The notes below the pieces were generated by a model. It worked only from the letters and a program-made list of their open reading frames with translations. It was not told the DNA's origin and ran no database searches. The translations under genes and the position numbers were made by a program. Below are positions 1-5,964 of a stretch of 9,480 bases of DNA, piece after piece (positions within the stretch are counted from its first letter, which is position 1; every line of letters begins with the position of its first letter). Source of the stretch: an uncultured Candidatus Melainabacteria bacterium (GTDB lineage: Bacteria > Cyanobacteriota > Vampirovibrionia > Gastranaerophilales > Gastranaerophilaceae); contig CAKUQA010000025.1 of assembly GCA_934675225.1 (NCBI GenBank), positions 1 to 9,480 of the forward strand, given 5' to 3'.

Positions 1-1832
1 GTTACGCCTACATACATCAAACGCCGTTCTTCTTCCATTTCTGACGGAATATTGAATGTTCTTTGATGAGGGAAAACACCTTCATCACATCCTGCAAGAA
101 ATACTATCGGGAATTCCAAACCTTTTGCAGAGTGTAAAGTCATTAAAGTTACGTTGTTTGAAATATCTTCCATTCCGTCTAGGTCAGAAACAAGGGCAAC
201 TTGTTGTAGGAATTCGCCCAATGCATTATCTGCTTCTTCCGGAACAAATTCTCCTGCAACGTTAACCAATTCTTGCAAGTTTTCGATATCCGCTTCGCTT
301 TCAGGAGTATTTTGTGATTGTAATTCTGCCAAATAACCTGTTTTTTCAATAACTAAAGTTACAAAATCTTGCAAAGAATAAGAATTTTTTGCATTTACGA
401 ATTTCAAAATCAATTCTGAAAAATCTTTCAATTTAGTTCTTGTTCTTGGTGGAATTTCGTTTGCATCTTCAATTCTTTGACAAGCTGCAAAAAGGCTGAT
501 ATCTTCTTTGTCAGCAAAATCTGCAAGATTTTTTACCGTAGTATCACCAATTGCACGTTTCGGAACGTTTACAATTCTTCTGAAACTTTGCGAGTCATCA
601 GTATTATAAATTAATTTTAAGTATGCAATAATATCTTTTACTTCTTTACGGTCATAGAACTTTAAGCCGCCATAAATTTTATATGGCAAGCCTGCAGCCA
701 TACAAGCTTCTTCTAAGGCACGTGATTGGGAATTTGTACGATAAAGAATAGCAAAACGGTTATAATCTTCGCCGGAATCTTGTTTAATTCTGCTTGCAAT
801 AAAGTTTGCTTCGTCTGCTTCGTCTTGAGCTTCAAAATAATCGATTAATTCTCCATCTCCTTTTTGAGAATAAAGAACTTTGTCAACACGTTCTGTATTG
901 TTTTCAATAATTGCGTTTGCAACGTTAAGAATATTCGCTGTAGAACGATAGTTTTGTTCAAGTTTGATTAATTTTGTTTTTTTGAAATCTTTTTGGAAGT
1001 TCAAAATAATTGTATAATCAGCACCACGCCAGCTGTAAATTGACTGGTCAACATCACCTACAACGCAAAGAGAGCGTTCATCAGGAATATCCGGTTCAAG
1101 ATTTGTATAAAGCATATTGATAAGCTTGTATTGTGCCATGTTTGTATCCTGAAACTCGTCAACCAAAATATGTTGAAATCTGTCATAATACTGTTGGCGA
1201 ACTTCTTTGCATTGTTCAAGAAGTTTTACGGTCAACATTAACATATCATCAAAGTCAATCGCATTGTTGTTGTTTAATGAATTTTCGTATTCTTCGTAAA
1301 TCTGAGCAATTTTTTGTGATTTAAAATCTCTTGCAAAGGTTGCAAAAGTGTAAGCGTCTTGCATTTTGTTTTTTGCGTTTGAAATAACTGTTTTTACAAG
1401 TTTTGGTGCATACACTTTATCATCAAGATTTAATTTTTTTATAGCTTGTTTTATTACTGCATTAGAGTCTGTTTCGTCATATATAGAGAAGTTTTTATCA
1501 AGTCTTTTGCCTGATTGAAAACTGTAATTTTCAATATTTTCTCTTAAAATTCTTCCGCAAATACCGTGAAATGTTCCGACCCACATATATTTAACAACGT
1601 TTTCACCCAAAATATTGCCTAAACGTTCTTTCATTTCTTTTGCGGCTTTATTGGTAAATGTAACAGCAAGAATATTGCGAGGTTTCACACCATTTTGTAT
1701 AAGATAAGCAATTCTTGATGTAAGTAATTTAGTTTTTCCGCTGCCTGCTCCTGCTAAAACTAATAAAGGTCCTTTAATTGTTTTGACAGCTTCTCTTTGT
1801 TCTTTGTTAAGATTATCCAGTATATTTTCCAT
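1..1832 (-). CDS. pcrA: UvrD/PcrA-type superfamily 1 DNA helicase, 3' end off the left edge
   Basis: ATP-dependent 3'-5' DNA helicase of the UvrD/PcrA/Rep family, acting in the cytoplasm in excision repair, replication restart and removal of recombinase from DNA. Reading the minus strand from the ATG at 1832 gives an unbroken frame of 610 codons. Family motifs appear in order: Q motif (LNKEQREAV, residues 8-16), Walker A GAGSGKT (28-34), VTFTNKAA (motif Ia), Walker B DEFQDT (225-230), GDVDQSIYSWRGAD (motif III, from 259), EQNYRS (motif IV, from 292), TLHSAKGLEF (motif V, from 565) and the start of motif VI (EEERRLMYVGV). The frame leaves the window at the Thr expected in VTRA, so roughly the last 110-150 residues of a usual 720-750 are missing. 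A GGGA about 10 bases upstream is a weak ribosome site. It is transcribed divergently from the DprA-like gene. PcrA versus UvrD cannot be separated without the C-terminus. Confidence 0.96.
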   Translation of the reverse strand, partial: MENILDNLNKEQREAVKTIKGPLLVLAGAGSGKTKLLTSRIAYLIQNGVKPRNILAVTFTNKAAKEMKERLGNILGENVVKYMWVGTFHGICGRILRENIENYSFQSGKRLDKNFSIYDETDSNAVIKQAIKKLNLDDKVYAPKLVKTVISNAKNKMQDAYTFATFARDFKSQKIAQIYEEYENSLNNNNAIDFDDMLMLTVKLLEQCKEVRQQYYDRFQHILVDEFQDTNMAQYKLINMLYTNLEPDIPDERSLCVVGDVDQSIYSWRGADYTIILNFQKDFKKTKLIKLEQNYRSTANILNVANAIIENNTERVDKVLYSQKGDGELIDYFEAQDEADEANFIASRIKQDSGEDYNRFAILYRTNSQSRALEEACMAAGLPYKIYGGLKFYDRKEVKDIIAYLKLIYNTDDSQSFRRIVNVPKRAIGDTTVKNLADFADKEDISLFAACQRIEDANEIPPRTRTKLKDFSELILKFVNAKNSYSLQDFVTLVIEKTGYLAELQSQNTPESEADIENLQELVNVAGEFVPEEADNALGEFLQQVALVSDLDGMEDISNNVTLMTLHSAKGLEFPIVFLAGCDEGVFPHQRTFNIPSEMEEERRLMYVGV

Positions 1833-1859
1833 ATCCCTATTCCCAAAATCAAATTTTTG

Positions 1860-1868
1860 TGATATAAT
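1860..1868 (+). promoter_or_regulatory. extended -10 promoter of the DprA-like gene
   Basis: TGaTATAAT is a perfect extended -10 element. No good -35 is visible (TTCCCA at 1840-1845 is the best at the right distance), which is normal for extended -10 promoters. The predicted start near 1875 leaves a leader of about 40 bases that contains the TAGGA ribosome site (1907-1911) just before the ATG at 1915. Confidence 0.6.
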
Positions 1869-1869
1869 C

Positions 1870-1898
1870 AGCATAAACTAAAAATGTATAGATTGCAA
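1870..1898 (-). promoter_or_regulatory. possible promoter for the helicase gene
   Basis: On the minus strand TTGCAA (plus 1893-1898) is followed after 17 bases by TATGCT (plus 1870-1875), a weak -35/-10 pair. Transcription would start near 1863, giving a leader of about 30 bases. It overlaps the opposite-facing promoter at 1860-1868. The match is modest, so this is a tentative call. Confidence 0.3.
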
Positions 1899-1914
1899 CG
1901 AGAAAGTAGGAAAA

Positions 1915-2517
1915 ATGGTAGAAACTGATATGACAAAAGTATTTATGGGTTCAGAGGACGAAAACAAAGAAAAACAGAGTTCAATCGTAGTTCCGATTGA
2001 TGAAGATATGGATACAGTTTCATCAGGTTCACCCGATACAGTTGATGAACTTGCTATGGAATTAGCAACTATTCAACAGTCAGCGAAACGAATTGCTATT
2101 ATCGGAAGTCGTAATCTTCCTATTACTCACCAACAAATGATTGAAACTTTAACAACTGCACTTGTTATGCAAGGAAATACAATTATTACATCAGGTGGTT
2201 CTTCAGGAACAAATGCTGCTGCTATCCGTGGTGCTATGAAAGCTAATCCTGATAAATTAAGAGTTATTTTGCCGCAAACTATTGGTCAACAACCATCAGA
2301 CGTCCAAAATCAGCTTATCGGTGTTCCAAATATTATTGAACATCCTGACAGAGCTATGATGACTCTGGCTGATGCTTCAAGAGTTTGTAACAGAGAAATT
2401 ATTGATGAATGTAATCAATTAATTTGTTTCTTATCACACACTAGTAAAACTTTGCACAATGCTGTTCAGTATGCCGAAGAAGGTCACAAAGTTATTACAG
2501 TGTTCTATTTAGACTAA
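1915..2517 (+). CDS. stand-alone DprA/SLOG-type Rossmann-fold protein
   Basis: A 200-aa cytoplasmic protein with a Rossmann-like nucleotide/ssDNA-binding fold of the DprA/LOG (SLOG) superfamily. Residues 1-55 are a low-complexity, acidic, probably disordered tail. The fold begins at about 57 with a beta strand and turn (RIAIIGSR, 59-66) and continues to the glycine-rich loop TSGGSSGTNAAAIRGA (92-107), the usual ligand-binding signature. A second strand (RVILP) and a conserved-looking Cys-Asn-Arg-Glu stretch (158-161) follow. The C-terminal strand ends in GHKVITVFYLD. It lacks the SAM and winged-helix domains of full DprA and is about half its length. Related short proteins are, to my knowledge, annotated as DNA recombination-mediator protein A in cyanobacteria. 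A role in ssDNA handling fits its position beside the helicase but is inferred; a nucleotide-binding or LOG-like role is possible. ATG 1915 has TAGGA four bases upstream; ATG 1930 is an alternative. Confidence 0.75.
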   Translation: MVETDMTKVFMGSEDENKEKQSSIVVPIDEDMDTVSSGSPDTVDELAMELATIQQSAKRIAIIGSRNLPITHQQMIETLTTALVMQGNTIITSGGSSGTNAAAIRGAMKANPDKLRVILPQTIGQQPSDVQNQLIGVPNIIEHPDRAMMTLADASRVCNREIIDECNQLICFLSHTSKTLHNAVQYAEEGHKVITVFYLD

Positions 2518-2545
2518 TAAAGTGAAAGGTTAAACGTGAAAGTGA

Positions 2546-2570
2546 AAAGACCATTTATATAATGATCTTT
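2546..2570 (+). other. hairpin between DprA-like and HEAT genes (weak terminator or promoter site)
   Basis: AAAGACCATT (2546-2555) and AATGATCTTT (2561-2570) pair at nine of ten positions around a five-base loop. Only a broken T-run follows, so as a terminator it is weak. The loop and second arm also contain TATAAT (2558-2563), a possible -10 for the next gene, without a TG extension or clear -35. The same gap has GTGAAA three times at 2522-2547. Which reading is right cannot be decided from sequence. Confidence 0.4.
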
Positions 2571-2587
2571 CAATTTTGCGCATAAAA

Positions 2588-3757
2588 ATGAATAACGAGT
2601 TAAAAAAACTTACAGGTAAAAATAAAAACGACTACGAGACAATAGCAAAACATCTTGTGGATGATTGTGATGTGGAATTGTTTAAAGAGCTTGTTGATAA
2701 CGAAGATTTCTTGTTTGATTTTGTAAAAAACAATGTAGCGCAAAGAATTTCTGCTGTAATCAATGAAAATAACTACAAAAACTTGTTAGAATTTTTAAAA
2801 TACTATTCTCCTTATTATGAAGATGTAATTGTTTCTGCATTAGTAAAATATGCGGATGAAGATTTGACAGATATAATGTTGGATAAGTTTGAAAATGGAA
2901 CAAATGCTGAAAAAACTTATGCAGCTAAATATTTTGCGAAAATTCAAGACCCTTTAGCTTACGATTTTTTGAGACTTAACAGTTATTCGGATGATGAGTT
3001 TTTGGCGCAAAGTTGTGCTATGGCTCTTGGTGAATGGCATGATGAAGATAGTTATAATTCTGCAATAAAAAAACTCTCAAGTAGTGATGATTTTGAAAAG
3101 CTTGCGGCGGTGAAATTTTTGGCAGCTTATGGTGATAAAAAAGCGGTGCCTCAAATTATAAACTCAATGAAAAATTCAACAATGGCAGAAAATATTGCCG
3201 GTGAAATTCCATATTTGGAAAATCTTTTTGACTTATTAAGAGATAGGTATGATGACGCACTGCTAACAATAAATTATATAATCAATGCTCTTGGCGAAAT
3301 ATTACCGCTAACTACTATTTTTGATTTTGAATTATTTGAAGTTTTCGAACAAATTATAAATAATCATGATGATAGCAAATCAGCAATTGTCTTGTTAAAT
3401 GCTAAAGAAAAATTTGACACATTAACAGAAAACGATGAGTATCTTTTTGATGAAGATAAAAATACAAAAAATGAAATTTTTGATATTAAAAAATTATTAA
3501 ATAGCGCAAGAAAAAAAGATTTAGAAAAATATATTAATAAAGAATTAAGGGAAGATAGTCCTTTTGTGTATACTGCGCTTGATTTCGCAAGCGACACAAT
3601 TGCCATTCGAGAACTTTTAAAGTCCAATAACCAAACTCTTATTTTAAAAACCGCAGAAGTTTTAAAAGCTCTGGGCAACTTTGATGAAACCGCAAGAACG
3701 GTAGCATTACTAAAAGTTACTGATATCAACATCAAAGCTATAATTCGAGCATTGTAG
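2588..3757 (+). CDS. acidic HEAT-repeat protein
   Basis: A 389-aa soluble protein made almost entirely of alpha helices, rich in Asp, Glu, Lys and Asn, with no signal peptide or membrane segment. The clearest HEAT-like repeats are at about residues 106-195, where helix pairs carry the typical Ala/Leu pattern (AEKTYAAKYFAKI, LAQSCAMALGEW, KLAAVKFLAAYGDKKAVPQI). More degenerate helices precede these, and another repeat-like pair is at about 325-385. A charged Asp/Glu/Lys/Asn stretch near 290-305 probably links two solenoid halves. HEAT solenoids are protein-binding scaffolds; the partner is unknown. I chose ATG 2588; an upstream TTG at 2576 would add four residues. Neither start has a visible Shine-Dalgarno sequence, unlike most genes here. 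It sits between the DprA-like gene and dapF on the same strand, but dapF has its own promoter, so no functional link is implied. Confidence 0.75.
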   Translation: MNNELKKLTGKNKNDYETIAKHLVDDCDVELFKELVDNEDFLFDFVKNNVAQRISAVINENNYKNLLEFLKYYSPYYEDVIVSALVKYADEDLTDIMLDKFENGTNAEKTYAAKYFAKIQDPLAYDFLRLNSYSDDEFLAQSCAMALGEWHDEDSYNSAIKKLSSSDDFEKLAAVKFLAAYGDKKAVPQIINSMKNSTMAENIAGEIPYLENLFDLLRDRYDDALLTINYIINALGEILPLTTIFDFELFEVFEQIINNHDDSKSAIVLLNAKEKFDTLTENDEYLFDEDKNTKNEIFDIKKLLNSARKKDLEKYINKELREDSPFVYTALDFASDTIAIRELLKSNNQTLILKTAEVLKALGNFDETARTVALLKVTDINIKAIIRAL

Positions 3758-3804
3758 TTATTTATTCTACTTTTATGGCTAACCCACAATTGTTTAGCAT
3801 TTCA

Positions 3805-3813
3805 TGCTATAAT
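3805..3813 (+). promoter_or_regulatory. extended -10 promoter of dapF within an inverted repeat
   Basis: TGcTATAAT is a perfect extended -10 element with no matching -35. It overlaps a hyphenated palindrome, TAGCAT (3795-3800), three bases, ATGCTA (3804-3809), which could be an operator. The predicted start is near 3820, giving a leader of about 20 bases that contains AAAGGA (3826-3831). Confidence 0.6.
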
Positions 3814-3840
3814 TAAACTATTCTGAAAGGATTTGAAGAT

Positions 3841-4689
3841 ATGAAAATGATAAAACTTACTAAAATGCAAGGTTGCGGAAACGATTTTGTAATAATAGAT
3901 TACCCCGAATATGAAAAAACAGGCTTGAAAATGGATGAACTTGCCAAAAAAGTTTGTGATAGAAATTTTGGAGTTGGCGCAGACGGAATGATTATCCCAA
4001 AACTTAATCCTGAAAACAAGGATGCTGATATTGCTTGGTATTTTTACAATTCAGACGGTTCTACCGCTCAAATGTGCGGCAACGGAATGAGATGTTTTAC
4101 AAAATACGCAATAGATAACAAACTCGTTGATAAAAAAGCATTCAGCGTTGAAACCCTTGCCGGAATTATCAAACCGGAACTTCTTGATAACGGTCTAATA
4201 AAAGTTAATATGGGTAAACCGATTTTGGAAGACGAAAAAATCCCTTTTTGGAGTGAGAATGCAGAAAGGAAATTAAAAGCCCTAGATAAGGAATTTGAAA
4301 TAACACCTGTTTCTATGGGAAATCCGCATTGTGTAATTATTACAGAAGATGAACCGTTAACACTTGCAAAGAAATATGGCCCTATTATCGAAAAACACGA
4401 ATACTTTCCTGAAAAAACAAATACGGAATTTGTAAAAGTAAAATCTCGTATGGAAATAGACATGCGTGTTTTTGAACGTGGTTGCGGAATTACATTGGCA
4501 TGCGGAACCGGAGCTTGTGCAAGTGTCGTTGCTTGCGTTTTAAATAACTTAACAGAAAACAAAGTTAAGGTAAACTTACTTGGTGGCCCTGTATTTGTTG
4601 AATGGCAAGGCTCTGCGGATGATACAGAGAAAGATATTTTCTTAATAGGCTCTGCAAATTATAGCTTTTTTGCAGATTATATATTGTAA
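3841..4689 (+). CDS. dapF: diaminopimelate epimerase
   Basis: Converts LL-diaminopimelate to meso-diaminopimelate in the cytoplasm, the last step before lysine and the source of the meso-DAP used in peptidoglycan. The enzyme is cofactor-free and uses two cysteines as acid and base. Both are present: Cys79 in NSDGSTAQMCGNGMRC and Cys221 in ERGCGITLACGTGAC. Also seen are the N-terminal GNDF (13-16), GVGADG, and the PVSMGNPH turn (156-163) of the substrate pocket. At 282 aa the length is normal for the family, and the two-domain repeat is complete. ATG 3841 follows AAAGGA with nine bases between; ATG 3847 is an alternative two codons in. The rpsF promoter overlaps its stop codon, so it is probably transcribed mainly as a single gene with some readthrough. 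It implies a DAP-type cell wall. Confidence 0.97.
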   Translation: MKMIKLTKMQGCGNDFVIIDYPEYEKTGLKMDELAKKVCDRNFGVGADGMIIPKLNPENKDADIAWYFYNSDGSTAQMCGNGMRCFTKYAIDNKLVDKKAFSVETLAGIIKPELLDNGLIKVNMGKPILEDEKIPFWSENAERKLKALDKEFEITPVSMGNPHCVIITEDEPLTLAKKYGPIIEKHEYFPEKTNTEFVKVKSRMEIDMRVFERGCGITLACGTGACASVVACVLNNLTENKVKVNLLGGPVFVEWQGSADDTEKDIFLIGSANYSFFADYIL

Positions 4690-4713
4690 AATCCCATATT
4701 TCCATGGTATTAT
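4684..4713 (+). promoter_or_regulatory. promoter of the rpsF-ssb-rpsR cluster
   Basis: TTGTAA (4684-4689, overlapping the dapF stop) is followed after 18 bases by TATTAT (4708-4713), with a TGg extension at 4705-4707. The leader from about 4720 is short and has no room for the structured S6:S18-binding leader known from other bacteria. Confidence 0.6.
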
Positions 4714-4746
4714 TAACTCATAGATTAAAATAGGAGAAAATTAAAA

Positions 4747-5043
4747 ATGAAAACTTACGAATTATTAACTATATTCAAACCAAATTTGGATTCAGAAGAA
4801 GTAGAAAAAGCTGTAGAAACTATGAACAAAGTTATTGTTGATTTCGGTGGAAAAGTTGAATCAACTGACAAAGCCGGTAGAAAAAAATTAGCTTATGAAA
4901 TTGAAAACTTTAGAGATGGCTTTTTTGTTACTACAGAATTAAGTTTGCCTTCTGAAAAAGTTGGAGAATTCAGACGTCAATTAAGATTGAACGACAACAT
5001 TTTAAGAACTATGTTCTTAGAATCATCAAAAGTTAGTGCATAA
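4747..5043 (+). CDS. rpsF: 30S ribosomal protein bS6
   Basis: Small-subunit protein that binds 16S rRNA as a heterodimer with bS18 on the platform. The 98-aa length is normal. It begins with the typical strand MKTYELLTIFKPNLDSEEVE. It then has the family centre GGKVESTDKAGRKKLAYEIENFRDGFFV and ends with the RRQLRLNDNILRTMFLE helix-strand. No long acidic tail is present. AGGAG (4732-4736) lies ten bases before the ATG. It is first in rpsF-ssb-rpsR, a widely conserved order that couples supply of bS6 and its partner bS18. The gap to ssb is unusually structured: a perfect palindrome, then a long hairpin. Confidence 0.97.
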   Translation: MKTYELLTIFKPNLDSEEVEKAVETMNKVIVDFGGKVESTDKAGRKKLAYEIENFRDGFFVTTELSLPSEKVGEFRRQLRLNDNILRTMFLESSKVSA

Positions 5044-5049
5044 GTGTAG

Positions 5050-5071
5050 GTTGGGAGAAATTTCTCCCAAC
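5050..5071 (+). promoter_or_regulatory. perfect 22-bp palindrome between rpsF and ssb
   Basis: GTTGGGAGAAA is followed directly by its exact reverse complement TTTCTCCCAAC. As RNA it gives a nine-base-pair GC-containing stem with an AATT loop. It starts seven bases after the rpsF stop. What follows is CAAATTTAAAAG rather than a T-run, so it is not a typical intrinsic terminator. It could be an mRNA 3'-end stabiliser or processing site that sets the rpsF:ssb ratio, or a dimeric protein-binding site. Confidence 0.7.
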
Positions 5072-5080
5072 AAATTTAAA

Positions 5081-5140
5081 AGAAAGGCATAGCTAGACTG
5101 TAAAATATTTTAGCAGTTGCAAGCTATGGTAAAATGAAAA
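5081..5140 (+). promoter_or_regulatory. structured ssb leader: distant ribosome site, hairpin, and extended -10 next to the ATG
   Basis: AGAAAGG (5081-5087) is the best ribosome site for ssb but lies 53 bases upstream. Between them CATAGCT (5088-5094) pairs with AGCTATG (5122-5128). Inside, ACTG (5097-5100) pairs with CAGT (5114-5117) and TAAA (5101-5104) with TTTA (5109-5112), making about 15 base pairs. Folding would leave 12 bases (5129-5140) between the ribosome site and the ATG. Separately, TGgTAAAAT (5128-5135) looks like an extended -10 whose start would fall at the ATG itself. A three-codon frame ATG GTA AAA TGA (5126-5137) also ends four bases before ssb. Confidence 0.5.
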
Positions 5141-5545
5141 ATGGCATTTTCAAAAGCAGTTGTAACAGGAACATTATACAGAGCGCCGGAAAAACGTTTT
5201 ACTCAAAACAATATAGCAGTATCTGCATTTGTTCTTAATATTGGCGAAAGAGAAGAAACCCTTGTTAGAATTCTTTCAAGACGACAAGCACAAGATGAAC
5301 TTGTTTCCTCATTGGTAAAGGGAGATAGAGTTCTTGTTGAAGGAAGACTCCAAGTTGCAATAGTTAAAGCTGATGACGGTTCTGAACGAAGAATTTACGA
5401 AATTGACGCTAATACTATTGAAAAAATGGGCGAAGGTTCTTCTGCACCGGTAAATCAACAAAAATTCGGAACGGAAGAAATTGTTAAATTTGAATCAGAT
5501 GATATGTCTAATGAATTGATTAATGAAGACGAAATTCCATTCTAA
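5141..5545 (+). CDS. ssb: single-stranded DNA-binding protein
   Basis: Coats single-stranded DNA in replication, repair and recombination and recruits partners through its C-terminal tip. The 134-aa protein has an OB fold over about residues 1-105 (start SKAVVTGTLYRAPEKRF; core GDRVLVEGRL). A short linker of about 15 residues rich in Ser, Pro and Gln follows, then an acidic tail ending NEDEIPF, the usual partner-binding tip. It contains no tryptophan: the usual F-x-x-V-x-x-W stretch is replaced by TLVRILSRRQAQDEL, so the stacking residues of E. coli SSB are absent. The sequence around ATG 5141 (MAFSKAVV) matches family N-termini, so the start is secure even though no ribosome site lies at normal distance. 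It is second in rpsF-ssb-rpsR. Confidence 0.94.
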   Translation: MAFSKAVVTGTLYRAPEKRFTQNNIAVSAFVLNIGEREETLVRILSRRQAQDELVSSLVKGDRVLVEGRLQVAIVKADDGSERRIYEIDANTIEKMGEGSSAPVNQQKFGTEEIVKFESDDMSNELINEDEIPF

Positions 5546-5607
5546 ACTTATAAAAAAAATAATAATGTAGTATAACAAATAAAATGGCTAGAAAGGCTGA
5601 TTAAAAA

Positions 5608-5841
5608 ATGGCAAAACAAAATAATGACGACAAGAAAAAACGTAAAAATTGTTCACTTTGCGCAGACAAAGTAGAAGCAATTGATTACAAAGATGCAGCA
5701 AAATTAAGAAGATATTTGACAGAAGCAGGAAAAATCATTCCTCGCCGTATTACAGGTAACTGCGCTAAGCACCAAAGAATGATTGCTACAGCAATTAAAC
5801 GTGCTAGAGAAGCTGCTATTATTGATTACGTTTTTGACTAA
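5608..5841 (+). CDS. rpsR: 30S ribosomal protein bS18, zinc-binding type
   Basis: Small-subunit platform protein and partner of bS6. The 77-aa length is normal. It has the family core [19 protein letters not shown] followed by [24 protein letters not shown]. Cys15 and Cys18 (CSLC) plus Cys52 and His55 (NCAKH) form the likely zinc site of the C+ form. The C-terminus reads AAIIDYVFD where most bS18 proteins have an ALLPY-like end. AAAGG (5592-5596) lies eleven bases before the ATG. A possible extra -10, TATAAC (5571-5576), lies upstream, so it may also be transcribed separately from ssb. It ends the cluster; rplI, often next, is absent and a terminator follows. Confidence 0.96.
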   Translation: MAKQNNDDKKKRKNCSLCADKVEAIDYKDAAKLRRYLTEAGKIIPRRITGNCAKHQRMIATAIKRAREAAIIDYVFD

Positions 5842-5861
5842 TAATCGGTATTTAAATACTA

Positions 5862-5898
5862 AAAAAACAACTCGTAAAAATATTACGAGTTGTTTTTT
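5862..5898 (+). terminator. intrinsic terminator after rpsR, probably bidirectional
   Basis: CAACTCGTAA (5868-5877) pairs perfectly with TTACGAGTTG (5883-5892) around a five-base loop, followed by six T residues. Six or seven A residues precede the stem, extending it and giving a T-run on the other strand. It separates the ribosomal cluster from the next operon. Confidence 0.92.
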
Positions 5899-5915
5899 AT
5901 GGCAAATAAAATTTC

Positions 5916-5944
5916 TTTACAAAATCCTGCAAAAATGATACAAT
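5916..5944 (+). promoter_or_regulatory. strong promoter of the two-gene membrane operon
   Basis: TTTACA (5916-5921), exactly 17 bases, TACAAT (5939-5944), with a TGa extension directly before the -10. This is the best -35/-10 pair in the window. Transcription should start near 5951, which rules out the in-frame starts at 5890 and 5899 and supports ATG 5965. Confidence 0.75.
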
Positions 5945-5964
5945 GTACAAAAAAGGTTGGTTAT

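Noticed and set aside
56..1324. Plus-strand open frames (69, 60 and 63 aa) at 56-336 and 1133-1324
   Set aside because: They lie antisense to the helicase, whose minus-strand frame carries all expected motifs, and their translations look like nothing known.
3364..4562. Minus-strand open frames of 141 and 164 aa
   Set aside because: They are antisense to the HEAT-repeat gene and dapF and have no ribosome site or plausible protein character; the dapF strand has the catalytic motifs.
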